A stretch of DNA of 64,000 nucleotides from Propionivibrio dicarboxylicus (GCF_900099695.1 NZ_FNCY01000018.1:24508-88507), one strand, 5' to 3'; counted from the stretch's first letter, positions 50,762 to 60,313 are shown. Notes: generated from the letters alone by a model not told the origin. Program-made: numbers and translations.

Positions 50762-53392
50762 ATGAGAAAACGCAACAAGTCTTCCTCGCAGGCCAATCTT
50801 GATTATCTGGCCCGTTTCATGGGCGCGCTGCTGCCGGACCAGAAACGGCTGGGAGAGATCCAGGCCGTCTATGACAATCTCACCCTGCTCGGACAGCTGC
50901 TTGGCGCCGGCACCGACATCACCAGCATGCGCCGCGACTTTCACGAGCTGGCGTCGGTCCTGCTCGATCAGCTGGCGCGCGAGCATTACAAGAAGGCGAC
51001 GCTGAATCTCAGTTCGTGCGCGCGGGTCGCCATCGACATCCTGGTCCGGAACCTGTTCGAACGCACGGCCGATATCGGCTTCCTGGCGACCGACAACGAG
51101 GTCCGCGCGTTCGCCGAGAGCGTCGAGGCGGATCCCGGTGTTGCCGTCGATCCGGGCTGGCTGGCGCGGCTGAAGGAGCATTTCGCCGAGTACGTCGCGA
51201 AGTATTCGGTCTATCACAACATCATCTTGCTGTCGCCGCAGGGCGACGTCCTGGTGCAGCTGGATGCGGGCAACCCGGTGACCCGGACGACCGACGCCTT
51301 GCTGGAAGAGGCCTTGCGCACCAATGCCGGCTATGTCGAGGTATTCCGGCCGACCGATCTGCTGCCGCACGAGGACAGTCCGCTGATTTATGCGTATCGG
51401 GTGATGTCGGCCGACGGCAGTCATCCGGTCGGCGTACTTTGCCTTTGCTTCCGCTTCATGGACGAATGCCAACGTATTTTCAACGGATTGGTGTCGGAGG
51501 ACGACTGGACGGTCGTCACGCTGCTCGATCCGTCGGGTCGCGTGATCGCCAGCAGCGATCCCTACCAGTTCCCCGTCAATGCCAGGGTCGAGCCGGTCCC
51601 GAACAACGAATGTCGCGTCGTCCGCTTCGCCGGGCGCGAATACCTGGCCACGACGCGCGCGGCCAATGCCTATCAGGGCTATCGTGGTCCCGGTTGGCTG
51701 GGCCATGTCATGGCGCCGCTCAACCATGCCTTCGAAATGGCCGAAGCGCTCGAACTCGAAGGCGTTCCGGAGCCTTTCCTCGCCGGGGTCCTCGATGTCG
51801 CGACGCTGTTCAGCGCGTCGCTCAAGGAGATTCCGGTCAAGGCCGCGACGATCCAGCAGGAGCTCAACCGGGCCGTCTGGAACGGCAACATCTGGCTCGC
51901 CCGCGACAACAACGCGCACAACTCGGAATTTGCCAAGGTGCTGCTGCGGGAGATCGGCGGCACCGGCGTGCGGACGCGCAACGTGTTCAGTGAATCGACG
52001 ACCAATCTCTACAAAACCGTCGTCTCGTCGGTGCTCTTCGATTGCGGCGCACAGGCCGCGCTTGCCATCGACATCATGGACCGCAACCTGTATGAGCGCG
52101 CCAACGACTGTCGCTGGTGGGCCTTGACCCGCTTGTTCCGCGAGCAACTGGCGGTGTCCGGTACGCGTTCGCCCGAGCAGCGCAACGCGCTCAAGGATGT
52201 GCTGCGGCGCATCAACGATCTTTATACGGTCTACAGCAATCTCATTCTTTTCGATAACGGTGGGCAGGTCGTCGCCGTCTCCAATCCCGCGTATAACGAT
52301 CAGTTGGGGAGCTGTCTGGGCGAAAGCTGGGTGCGTCCTTGCCTGGGACTGCGCAATGCGCAGAGTTATTGCGTGTCGGAATTTTCGGTCAGCGCACTGT
52401 ATGCGGGGCAGGCCACCTATGTGTTCTCGGCCGCCGTGCGTGCGCTCGACACCGACGAACCGGTCGGCGGCATCGCCATCGTTTTCGACGCCACGTCGCA
52501 GTTCCAGGCGATGCTGTCGGATGCGCTGCCACGCCAGGAAGACGGCTTGCCGGTGCCCAATGCCTTTGCCGTCTTCGCCGATAGCGATGGGCGGATCATC
52601 TCGAGCACGAATCCCGACTTGCCGATCAACGGCATTCTCGATGTCTCGCGTGAGTTCTTCACGATCGAACGGGGCGAGACGACCGCCAACATCATTGCCT
52701 ACGCCGGCGCCTACTACGCCGTCGGGTCGTGCAAGAGCGCCGGGTATCGCGAGTACAAGTCGGCCAGCGACTTGTACCAGAAGGAGATCGTCGCGCTGGT
52801 GTTTACCCCGCTTTCGGATCGCCTGGCCGATCCGAAGCGAAACTACGGCAGCGACGGCGCTGGCGAAGGCTATCTGTTGCGGCAGACGCATAACGTCGAA
52901 ACGGCCGATGTCGCGAGTTTCCATATCGGGCAGAACTGGTATGGCCTCGTGCCGACGTCGGTCGTCGCCGCGGTCGATGCCGATCGCCTGACGCCGGTGC
53001 CGGGCGCCGCCGAGTGCGTGGCCGGCTGCCTGATGTACGAAGAGCAGGCGTTGACCGTCGTCGATATCTCGAAAATGGTTACGTCATCGCGGCCCGGGCT
53101 TGAGCGCCGCCGTCGTCACGACGGACTGCCGTCGAGCAAGCAGATTCTCGTGCTCAGGTCGGAGCGCCGCAATGCCATGTTCGGCCTCGCCGTCGACCGC
53201 TTGGCCGAAGTCGCCGAGATCGACGCGCAGCGTATCGAGGCGATCCCGAGCATGCTGGCGGACGGGCAATCGATGATCGAGAGCATCGTCAAGCCCCGCG
53301 AAGACGATCGGGAGCGGCGCATCCTGATGATTCTGTCGGCGGAAAAAATCCTCGAACGATGCGGCGGCGGTTCGGGCCGGAGCGGCGCCTGA
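50762..53392 (+). CDS. Soluble double-sensor protein with C-terminal CheW domain
   Basis: An 876-residue protein without signal peptide or TM segment. Two homologous modules are in tandem. Each has a helical SxxIDIxxRNLxERxxD block (AIDILVRNLFERTADIGF near residue 88 and AIDIMDRNLYERANDCRW near 438), then a Cache/PAS-like segment (VYHNIILLSPQGDVL and VYSNLILFDNGGQVV). The last 160 residues are a CheW domain (SFHIGQNWYGLVPTSVVAAV, CLMYEEQALTVVDIS, MFGLAVDRLAEVAEI). There is no MCP signalling hairpin, HAMP or kinase. It likely docks to CheA or receptor arrays as a ligand-sensing coupling protein. I start at ATG 50762; no Shine-Dalgarno is evident. Confidence 0.82.
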   Translation: MRKRNKSSSQANLDYLARFMGALLPDQKRLGEIQAVYDNLTLLGQLLGAGTDITSMRRDFHELASVLLDQLAREHYKKATLNLSSCARVAIDILVRNLFERTADIGFLATDNEVRAFAESVEADPGVAVDPGWLARLKEHFAEYVAKYSVYHNIILLSPQGDVLVQLDAGNPVTRTTDALLEEALRTNAGYVEVFRPTDLLPHEDSPLIYAYRVMSADGSHPVGVLCLCFRFMDECQRIFNGLVSEDDWTVVTLLDPSGRVIASSDPYQFPVNARVEPVPNNECRVVRFAGREYLATTRAANAYQGYRGPGWLGHVMAPLNHAFEMAEALELEGVPEPFLAGVLDVATLFSASLKEIPVKAATIQQELNRAVWNGNIWLARDNNAHNSEFAKVLLREIGGTGVRTRNVFSESTTNLYKTVVSSVLFDCGAQAALAIDIMDRNLYERANDCRWWALTRLFREQLAVSGTRSPEQRNALKDVLRRINDLYTVYSNLILFDNGGQVVAVSNPAYNDQLGSCLGESWVRPCLGLRNAQSYCVSEFSVSALYAGQATYVFSAAVRALDTDEPVGGIAIVFDATSQFQAMLSDALPRQEDGLPVPNAFAVFADSDGRIISSTNPDLPINGILDVSREFFTIERGETTANIIAYAGAYYAVGSCKSAGYREYKSASDLYQKEIVALVFTPLSDRLADPKRNYGSDGAGEGYLLRQTHNVETADVASFHIGQNWYGLVPTSVVAAVDADRLTPVPGAAECVAGCLMYEEQALTVVDISKMVTSSRPGLERRRRHDGLPSSKQILVLRSERRNAMFGLAVDRLAEVAEIDAQRIEAIPSMLADGQSMIESIVKPREDDRERRILMILSAEKILERCGGGSGRSGA

Positions 53393-53546
53393 CGCGGCGT
53401 CGCAAGGCGAGCGATAACAGCAAGTGTCATCCAAGCTGCGTGCCGGTCGTTATTCACGACTGGCGCACGCGATGCGGGGCGCCTGAAAGTGCCCGGGCAA
53501 ATGCGGCGGGCCGGTTTGGGTCAGCGCAGGGCAGACAGGAGTTGTT

Positions 53547-54053
53547 ATGAATCGCATGAAGGATCGTTCGTTTTTGCGCGCCGCCGTCGTCGGCGTCGCG
53601 ATGGTGCTGACGGCAGGGAGCGCTCTTGCCGATAAGCCGAGTTGGGCCGGCGAGGGAAAACACAAGGATGGCGGCCCGCGTCACGAGGAACGGCGTCAGG
53701 AAGGTCGTGCGCCGGACGACGGTCGCGGCGGTGCCGCGATCGCCTTCAGTTTCGGCAGTGACGATCGTCGTATCGCCCGGGAGTACTACGGCGCCCAGAT
53801 GGGCAAAGGCAAATGCCCGCCGGGGCTGGCCAAGAAAGGCAATGGCTGTCAGCCGCCCGGCCAGGCGAAGAAGTGGCAGATCGGCCAGCCGCTTGCCCGG
53901 GATGTCGAGTTTTACGACGTGCCCCATAAACTCCGGGTCCGTCTGCCGCCACCGCCGCCGAACCATCGCTATGTTCAAGTCGCCGGGGATATCCTGATGA
54001 TCGCCGTCGGCAGCAGCATGGTGGTCGACGCCATGCAGGACCTGCTGCGCTGA
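53547..54053 (+). CDS. CigR/RcnB-like periplasmic protein
   Basis: A 168-residue exported protein with signal peptide ending ALAD (about residue 29), a charged low-complexity stretch (residues 30-65), and a C-terminal RcnB/CigR-type domain: CPPGLAKKGNGCQPPGQAKKW, then GQPLARDVEFYDVP and YVQVAGDILMIAVGSSMVVD. RcnB tunes nickel/cobalt efflux and CigR is an antivirulence factor; neither function is proven here. It converges on a CDF metal transporter, 19 bases apart. Confidence 0.8.
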   Translation: MNRMKDRSFLRAAVVGVAMVLTAGSALADKPSWAGEGKHKDGGPRHEERRQEGRAPDDGRGGAAIAFSFGSDDRRIAREYYGAQMGKGKCPPGLAKKGNGCQPPGQAKKWQIGQPLARDVEFYDVPHKLRVRLPPPPPNHRYVQVAGDILMIAVGSSMVVDAMQDLLR

Positions 54054-54072
54054 GGCGCGTGCAGCCAGGACT

Positions 54073-54744
54073 TCAGACGCGACGGCCTGTTGATGCTTTT
54101 TGCGTAGCGTCGGAGCCGGTCCTTGCCGTTTCCCGGCGAATTTCACGACGTGCCTGGCGAATGACGCTGACCGAGGCGGAAAGCGCCAGCGCCGCGATGA
54201 TGCCGGCGACCGCGAGGTCGGGCCAGGCCGTGCCGGTGCCGAGGACGCCGACTGCCGCCACGATGATCGCGACATTGACGATGGCATCGTTGCGGCTGCA
54301 CAGCCAGACCGAACGCATGTTGGCGTCGCCTTCGCGATACGCAAAAAGCATCAGCGCGACCGAGACGTTGGCGGTCAGGGCGAGCGCGCCGATGACGCCC
54401 ATGGTGTAGGGCTCGGGCGGCATGCCCGATAACGCCGACCAGGCGGCCCTGGCGAGAACGAAGACACCGTAGGCGCCCATGCTCAGTCCTTTGACGAGCG
54501 CGGTGCGTGCCCGCCAGAGCGGCCCGTGGGCGAGTACCGCCAGCGACAGGCCGTAGTTGGCTGCGTCGCCGGCGAAATCGACCGCGTCGGCGAGCAGCGA
54601 CACCGATCCCGAGGCGAGTCCGCCCAGTATTTCCACCAGGAACATCAGGGCATTGATCACCAGCGCGATCCACAAGGCCTTGCGATAGCGCGGCGAGACT
54701 GCCGCGTCGCCCGATGCGCACCCGCCTGAACAACATCCCGCCAT
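54073..54744 (-). CDS. Cation diffusion facilitator-like transporter, short form
   Basis: A 223-residue membrane protein with six TM segments and no cytoplasmic C-terminal domain. The N-terminal MAGCCSGGC resembles a metal-binding Cys cluster. TM2 has DAVDFAGDAANY (D/D site) and TM5 has SRNDAIVN, where the usual His/Asp pair is Asp/Asn. It is transcribed away from a Cd/Pb-type MerR regulator with a perfect operator dyad in between, so induction by a soft metal is likely. ATG 54744 is preferred to upstream starts. Confidence 0.85.
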   Translation of the reverse strand: MAGCCSGGCASGDAAVSPRYRKALWIALVINALMFLVEILGGLASGSVSLLADAVDFAGDAANYGLSLAVLAHGPLWRARTALVKGLSMGAYGVFVLARAAWSALSGMPPEPYTMGVIGALALTANVSVALMLFAYREGDANMRSVWLCSRNDAIVNVAIIVAAVGVLGTGTAWPDLAVAGIIAALALSASVSVIRQARREIRRETARTGSDATQKASTGRRV

Positions 54745-54784
54745 GGTTCGTCTCCGTCGTCGATTTGCTTGGCGCCTATTTGAA

Positions 54785-54805
54785 ACCATGGAGTCGCTCC
54801 ATGGT
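54785..54805. promoter_or_regulatory. MerR-type operator with overlapping divergent promoters
   Basis: ACCATGGAG-TCG-CTCCATGGT is a perfect 9-bp dyad. On the minus strand TTGACC and TCAAAT flank it with a 19-base spacer, the long spacing typical of MerR-activated promoters. On the plus strand TTGAAA and TCAATA are equally spaced. Confidence 0.8.
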
Positions 54806-54834
54806 CAATAGACAGAACTGCTTTGGAGTCCGGG

Positions 54835-55257
54835 ATGAAAATCGGAGAACTGGCGCGCCGCGCCGGAACGGAGGTCGACACCGTTCGCTACTATGAAAAG
54901 TCGGGGCTGTTGCCGCCGCCGCCACGCGCGGAAAATGGTTACCGCGCCTATGGTCAGCGCCATCTCGAGGCGCTCGCATTCATTCGGCATTGCCGCGCGC
55001 TCGACATGCCGCTGGCCGACGTCAAACGATTGCTCGATTTCGTCACGCATCCCGACGCCGATTGCGGCGACATCAACCCGCTGATCGACGACCAGCTCAG
55101 TCGCGTCCGCGAGCGTTTGCGCAGCGTGCAGCGGCTCGAACGGCAGCTGGTCGCCTTGCGCGCCCAATGCGACAAGAATCATACGGCGCGGGAATGCGGC
55201 ATTCTGCATGAACTCGTGGCGGCGTCGCTGCAGGAGGATTGCGCCTGCCATCGATGA
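54835..55257 (+). CDS. MerR-family Cd(II)/Pb(II)-responsive regulator
   Basis: A 140-residue regulator. The MerR HTH MKIGELARRAGTEVDTVRYY is at the N-terminus, a dimerisation helix follows, and cysteines at 77, 112 and 121 (DADCGD, RAQCD, RECGILHEL) match the metal ligands of CadR/PbrR. Two further cysteines are in the tail (DCACHR). GGAG lies upstream of ATG 54835. It is divergent from the CDF gene and very likely activates it. Confidence 0.93.
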   Translation: MKIGELARRAGTEVDTVRYYEKSGLLPPPPRAENGYRAYGQRHLEALAFIRHCRALDMPLADVKRLLDFVTHPDADCGDINPLIDDQLSRVRERLRSVQRLERQLVALRAQCDKNHTARECGILHELVAASLQEDCACHR

Positions 55258-55377
55258 CGTATGCTTGCCCGGCATCTGCCCGTCGAGGTGCCCCGAGAAC
55301 CATCGGGAAGCGGGGCGGTCTATTGTCCAGCCGGTCGTTTCGCACCGGTTGTCATCTGCACTCGTAAGGAGCATGTC

Positions 55378-55584
55378 ATGTCAGTGGGCGCTGTGGGTTC
55401 GAGTTACGGTTCGCTTGCGTCGATGTCCTTGTCGGCGCAATCAAGCCCGGCGCCGTCAGTCCGTCGCGAGGCGGAAAATGACGGCGACAAGGACGATGGT
55501 GCGGGCGCTGCGGCAGCGGTTCGGGCGCCAACGCTGAATCTCAGCGGTCAGGTCGTCGGCGCCGTCATCAATACCTTGGCCTGA
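55378..55584 (+). CDS. Small hypothetical protein
   Basis: A 68-residue Ser/Ala/Gly-rich protein with AAGGAG 6 bases before the ATG, a convincing ribosome site. The middle is charged (REAENDGDKDDG), and the end is NLSGQVVGAVINTLA, possibly an amphipathic helix. No Cys, signal peptide or known domain is seen. It lies between merR and chrA on the same strand; function unknown. Confidence 0.55.
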   Translation: MSVGAVGSSYGSLASMSLSAQSSPAPSVRREAENDGDKDDGAGAAAAVRAPTLNLSGQVVGAVINTLA

Positions 55585-55640
55585 GCGCAATGCGTCCGGC
55601 CGGCGTTGCGCGCCGCCGGACGTGAATCCCCGCAAGTGTC

Positions 55641-56891
55641 ATGGCCCCGCCGAGCGCCCTGGAATCGCCGCCTGAGCCGCCGCGCGGCCGCGGATCGGCG
55701 CTCGAAGTGCTCGCTGCCTTCGCACGACTGGGCCTGATTTCGTTTGGCGGCCCGGTCGCCCACCTTGGTTATTTCCGCGCCGAATTCGTCGAGCGCCGGC
55801 GCTGGCTGGATGACAAGAGCTATTCCGATCTGGTCGCCTTGTGCCAGTTCCTGCCGGGACCGGCCAGCAGCCAGGTCGGCATCGCCCTCGGTCTCGGCCG
55901 GGCGGGCTGGCGCGGTGCGCTGGCGGCCTGGCTCGGGTTCACCCTGCCGTCGGCCATTGCGCTCATCGTGTTCGCGTTCAACCTGGGCGCCGGCGCCGGC
56001 CTGCGGGTCGACTCGGGCATCATCCATGGCTTGAAGGTCGTGGCCGTGGCCGTCGTCGCCCAGGCGGTGCGGGGAATGTCCGTGTCGTTTTGTCCGGATC
56101 GCCTGCGTGGCGGCATCGCCGTCTTCGCGGCCTTGCTGGTGCTGGCAGTTCATGGTGGTTGGAGCCAGATCGCCGCGATCGGGTTCGGCGGCCTGGTCGG
56201 CTGGCGCTTTCTCGCGCTCGACCGCCTGCCGGTCTTGCAGCACCGCGATTACGGCGTCAGCCGGCGTGCCGGCGCCGTGCTTCTCGGCATCTTCTTCCTG
56301 TTGCTTGCCGTGTTGCCGGCCGTGGCTGCGATGACGGCGTCTTTGGGCGTGGCGGCGGTGTCGGCCTTCTATCAGGCCGGGGCGCTGGTTTTCGGCGGCG
56401 GCCATGTGGTCCTGCCCCTGCTGCAGGCCAGTGTTGTGCCAACCGGATGGGTCGATAACGATACTTTTCTTGCCGGCTATGGCGCCGCGCAGGCCGTTCC
56501 CGGGCCGCTCTTCAGCTTTGCCGCCTTTCTCGGCGCGGTCATGCCGGCGCCGCTGGGCAGCGGGGCCGGTGCGCTGCTCATGCTGGTCGCGCTTTTCCTG
56601 CCGGCCTTCCTGCTGGTCGCGGGCGCGCTGCCGTACTGGGAGTCCCTGCGGCAGCGGGTGTCGGTGCAGCGCGCCATGGGCGGCGTCAATGCGGCCGTCG
56701 TCGGCATCCTCGGGGCGGCCCTCTATGATCCGATCTGGACCGCGGCGATTCATGGCAAGGCCGACGTCGGCCTCGCCTTGGCCGCGTATGGCTTGCTGGT
56801 GTTCGGCCGGGTTTCGCCTTTCCTTGTGGTGATGCTGGCGGCCGCCGGCGGCTGCCTCTTGAAAACCTTGCCGGCCGCCATGCTGTTCTGA
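55641..56891 (+). CDS. chrA: Chromate efflux transporter
   Basis: A 416-residue membrane protein of the long-chain CHR family with two homologous halves. The first begins FARLGLISFGGPVAHLGYFR and continues WLDDKSYSDLVALCQFLPGPASSQ. The second has ALVFGGGHVVLPLL and GYGAAQAVPGPLFSFAAFLG. These are the expected CHR signatures. It may export chromate or sulfate-like anions. No chrB is adjacent. Confidence 0.93.
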   Translation: MAPPSALESPPEPPRGRGSALEVLAAFARLGLISFGGPVAHLGYFRAEFVERRRWLDDKSYSDLVALCQFLPGPASSQVGIALGLGRAGWRGALAAWLGFTLPSAIALIVFAFNLGAGAGLRVDSGIIHGLKVVAVAVVAQAVRGMSVSFCPDRLRGGIAVFAALLVLAVHGGWSQIAAIGFGGLVGWRFLALDRLPVLQHRDYGVSRRAGAVLLGIFFLLLAVLPAVAAMTASLGVAAVSAFYQAGALVFGGGHVVLPLLQASVVPTGWVDNDTFLAGYGAAQAVPGPLFSFAAFLGAVMPAPLGSGAGALLMLVALFLPAFLLVAGALPYWESLRQRVSVQRAMGGVNAAVVGILGAALYDPIWTAAIHGKADVGLALAAYGLLVFGRVSPFLVVMLAAAGGCLLKTLPAAMLF

Positions 56892-57139
56892 TCGGGCGCG
56901 TATCCGTCGATGCCGTTTGCCCGCTTGTCGGCGGCGCTGATACCCCGGACGGAAAAAATGACGAGCGCGTTTCCGGCGCAACGGGCAGAATGCGACTATG
57001 CTCTATCAGTACGGCACGGCGTACGCAGTATGAATGGATAATTCCCGGCGAGTGCTTGTTCTTCGCCGGATTCCGGGCGACGGTGTCCTCGCTGTCGAGA
57101 GGGCCGGTTGTAGAAAAGATCTCTCATTTTTCGAGTTCC

Positions 57140-60100
57140 ATGTCTGGCAAAACCCTGGCATCCGTCCAAATCTCCCCCCCCACGGTGTGGGCGGCCGTCC
57201 TGACGCTGTTCCTCGTGTGCGGCTGGGCGCTTCCGGTAGTGCCCTTCTTTTCGGTGCCGGCGCATTATCTGCCGTTCCATATTGTCATCGAGTTCATTGC
57301 CATGGCGATCTCGGCCATGGTGTTCTCGCTCGCCTGGAATCTGCGCCGGCAAGCCGGCAACAATCATTACGTGCTGCTCGGGACAGGCTTGCTGTCGGTA
57401 TGCCTGATCGATGTCGGACATACCCTGGCGTTTGCCGGGATGCCCGACCTGGTCACGCCGAGCGGGCCGGAAAAGGCCATCAACTTCTGGCTGGCCGGGC
57501 GTTTTGTCGCGGCCGGCGTGCTCCTGGCGATTCCGTTGTTGCCGCTCAGGCGCTGGTCGGAGACGGTGTGTCGTGTCGCGCTCGCCGTCGGCGTGACGAT
57601 TGCCGCCGTCATCTGGTGGCTGGCGCTGGCTCATGCCGATTGGTTCCCGCGCACCTTCGTCGCCGGACAGGGACTGACCGCCTTCAAGGTCGGCGCCGAA
57701 TACCTGTTGTTCGCGCTCTATGCGGTTGCCGCGATCCTGATTCTCAAGCGCCTCGATCGCTTGCGCGACAGCGATCAGAAATGGCTCGCCACCGCGGCGT
57801 GGACGCTCGGCCTGGCCGAGATGTTCTTCACCTTGTATGCCAATGTCACCGATCTGTTCAATTTGCTCGGTCACGTTTACAAGGCGCTCGCCTACCTGAT
57901 GATCTATCGCGCCTTGTTCATTTCGGGCGTCCAGCAGCCGTATCGGCAACTGGAGATCGAACGGACCCACTTGAAGTCGCTGGTGACGACCTTGCCCGAC
58001 CTGGTCTGGCTCAAGGATACGGAGGGCGTCTATCTGGCCTGCAATGCCATGTTCGAGCGCTTCTTCGGCGCCAGGGAGCAGGACATCGTCGGCAAGACCG
58101 ATTACGACTTTGTCGGCAAGGATCTCGCCGATTTCTTCCGCGCCCACGACAAGGCCGCCATGCAGGCCGGGAAACCGACGAAGAACGAGGAATGGATCAC
58201 GTTCGCCACCGATGCCTATCGCGGCCTGTTCGAAACGACGAAGGCGCCGATGTATTCCGCCGACGGGAAGATGCTTGGCGTGCTCGGCATCGCCCATGAC
58301 ATCACCGAGATCAAGCGTTCGGAGGCGGCGCTGCGTGACAAGGATGCCCGCTATCGCAGCGCGATCGAAACGGCCGCCGACGGATTCCTCGTGCTCGACG
58401 ATGAAGGCAGGATTCTCGAAGTCAATGATGCCTACCTGAGGCTTTCCGGGTATTCGAGGGATGAACTCATTGGCATGTCGGTTTCGGCGATCGGCCGTTC
58501 GGACAGTTTCCAGGCGTTGAAACGCCGCATTGCCGATCAGGGCGCCGAAGGCCATGATCGTTACGAAAGCGTGCATCGCGCCAAGGATGGCAGGGAATAT
58601 CCTGTTGAAATAATCACCGCGTATTCCGTTGCCGCCGGCGGGCAGTTCTTCGCGTTCGTCGAAGACATCGGTGTGCGCAAGCAGATTGAAAAGGAATTGC
58701 AGCAGTACGCCGCCATCGTCCGTTCTTCCGAAGATGCCATCGTCAGCAAGACGCTCGACGGCATCGTCACGAGCTGGAATGCGGCGGCCGCGGCGATGTT
58801 CGGCTATTCGGCCGGCGAGATGATCGGCCACTCGATGAACATCCTGTTCCCGCCGGAAAAGCATCAGGAGGAAGCGGAGATTCTCGCGCGGATCAAGCGC
58901 GGGGAAACGGTGGATCACTTTGAAACCACGCGGCTGCGCAAGGACGGCAGGGAAATCGCGGTCGCCGTCACGATTTCCCCGGTTCGCGATAACGAGGGGC
59001 GCATTGTCGGCGCGTCGAAGATCGCCCGCGACATCACGCAAAAGAAGCAGACCGAAGCCGAGCTTGAGCAGTATCGGCATCACCTCGAAGAACTCGTTGA
59101 GTTGCGGACGATCGAATTGACGCAGGCGAAGACCGCCGCGGAAATCGCCAACCGGGCCAAGAGCGCTTTTCTGGCCAACATGAGTCACGAAATCCGTACG
59201 CCGCTGAACGGCATCATCGGGATGACGCACATCCTGCGGCGGGGCGCGGTCACGCCGATCCAGGCCGAGCGCCTGGGCAAGATCGACACCGCGGCGGAAC
59301 ACTTGCTGAATACGATCAATGACATTCTCGACCTGTCGAAGATCGAAGCCGAGAAGGTGGTGCTGGAAGACGTCGTCCTCAGGGTCAATAGCCTGCTGAC
59401 CAACGTCAAGTCGATCATGGGCGAGCGCGCCAAGGCGAAAGGCCTTGAACTGGTCGTCGACACCATGGCCGCCATTCCGGAAGTCAGAGGCGACCCGACA
59501 CGGCTGCAGCAGGCCTTGCTCAATTATGTCGGGAACGCCGTCAAGTTCACCGAAACCGGATCGGTCAGACTGCGTGCGTCGGTCCTCGAGGAAGCCGGCG
59601 ACACGGTGCTGATCCGTTTCGAAGTCCAGGACACCGGCATCGGTATCGATGCGGCGGTGGTACCGCGTCTGTTCAATGCCTTCGAGCAGGCCGAGAGTTC
59701 GACGACGCGCAAATTCGGCGGGACGGGCCTGGGCTTGGCGATCACCAAGAAACTGGCGGAACTCATGGGTGGCGATGCCGGGGTCGACAGCCGCTTCGGC
59801 GAAGGCAGCGTCTTCTGGTTCACCGCCCGGCTCGACAAGGCGCCGCCGGTCGTCGTCGAAGCGGCGTCGGCGCAGTCTGCCGCCGAGCAGGCTCTGCGCG
59901 CGCGTCACGCCGGGCGCCGGGTGCTGCTTGTCGATGACGAGCCGCTGAATCTCGAAGTGGCGAAGTTCATGCTCGAAGACGTCGGCTTCGTCGTCGATAG
60001 CGCCGAAGACGGTGTCGAGGCGGTCGCCATGGCCGAGAAGACGGCCTATGCCGCCATCCTGATGGATATGCAGATGCCTCATCTGGATGGCATCGAGGCG

Positions 60101-60313
60101 GCGAAGCGGATTCATGCGCTTCCGGGACGCCAGGAAACGCCGATCCTGGCGATGACGGCGAATGCCTATATCGAGGATCGGGGGCGTTGTCTGGCCGCCG
60201 GTATGTGCGACTTCATCGAGAAACCGATCAAGCCGTCCGTGCTTTGGTCGGCACTGCTCGTCTGGCTGGAGAAATCGCCGGGTGCGCGGACATCGGACGC
60301 CGGGCCGGGCTAG
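57140..60313 (+). CDS. MASE3-PAS3 hybrid sensor histidine kinase with receiver
   Basis: A 1057-residue membrane kinase. The N-terminal 260 residues are a MASE3 membrane sensor with about eight TM segments (FHIVIEFIAMAISAMVFSLA, NFWLAGRFVAAGVLL, FFTLYANVTDLFNLLGHVYK). Three PAS domains follow (about 278-400, 405-530, 530-650), then a coiled coil, HisKA (SHEIRTPLN, His near 682), HATPase (GGTGLGLAITKKL) and a receiver (about 930-1050, VLLVDDEPLN, MDMQMPHLDG). The frame extends 50 codons upstream; ATG 57140 fits the MASE3 start, but its ribosome site is weak. No response regulator is adjacent. Confidence 0.9.
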   Translation: MSGKTLASVQISPPTVWAAVLTLFLVCGWALPVVPFFSVPAHYLPFHIVIEFIAMAISAMVFSLAWNLRRQAGNNHYVLLGTGLLSVCLIDVGHTLAFAGMPDLVTPSGPEKAINFWLAGRFVAAGVLLAIPLLPLRRWSETVCRVALAVGVTIAAVIWWLALAHADWFPRTFVAGQGLTAFKVGAEYLLFALYAVAAILILKRLDRLRDSDQKWLATAAWTLGLAEMFFTLYANVTDLFNLLGHVYKALAYLMIYRALFISGVQQPYRQLEIERTHLKSLVTTLPDLVWLKDTEGVYLACNAMFERFFGAREQDIVGKTDYDFVGKDLADFFRAHDKAAMQAGKPTKNEEWITFATDAYRGLFETTKAPMYSADGKMLGVLGIAHDITEIKRSEAALRDKDARYRSAIETAADGFLVLDDEGRILEVNDAYLRLSGYSRDELIGMSVSAIGRSDSFQALKRRIADQGAEGHDRYESVHRAKDGREYPVEIITAYSVAAGGQFFAFVEDIGVRKQIEKELQQYAAIVRSSEDAIVSKTLDGIVTSWNAAAAAMFGYSAGEMIGHSMNILFPPEKHQEEAEILARIKRGETVDHFETTRLRKDGREIAVAVTISPVRDNEGRIVGASKIARDITQKKQTEAELEQYRHHLEELVELRTIELTQAKTAAEIANRAKSAFLANMSHEIRTPLNGIIGMTHILRRGAVTPIQAERLGKIDTAAEHLLNTINDILDLSKIEAEKVVLEDVVLRVNSLLTNVKSIMGERAKAKGLELVVDTMAAIPEVRGDPTRLQQALLNYVGNAVKFTETGSVRLRASVLEEAGDTVLIRFEVQDTGIGIDAAVVPRLFNAFEQAESSTTRKFGGTGLGLAITKKLAELMGGDAGVDSRFGEGSVFWFTARLDKAPPVVVEAASAQSAAEQALRARHAGRRVLLVDDEPLNLEVAKFMLEDVGFVVDSAEDGVEAVAMAEKTAYAAILMDMQMPHLDGIEAAKRIHALPGRQETPILAMTANAYIEDRGRCLAAGMCDFIEKPIKPSVLWSALLVWLEKSPGARTSDAGPG

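Noticed and set aside
50519..52924. 801-codon minus-strand open frame opposite the CheW-fusion gene
   Set aside because: Shadow of the sense gene, whose repeated modules and CheW domain are convincing.
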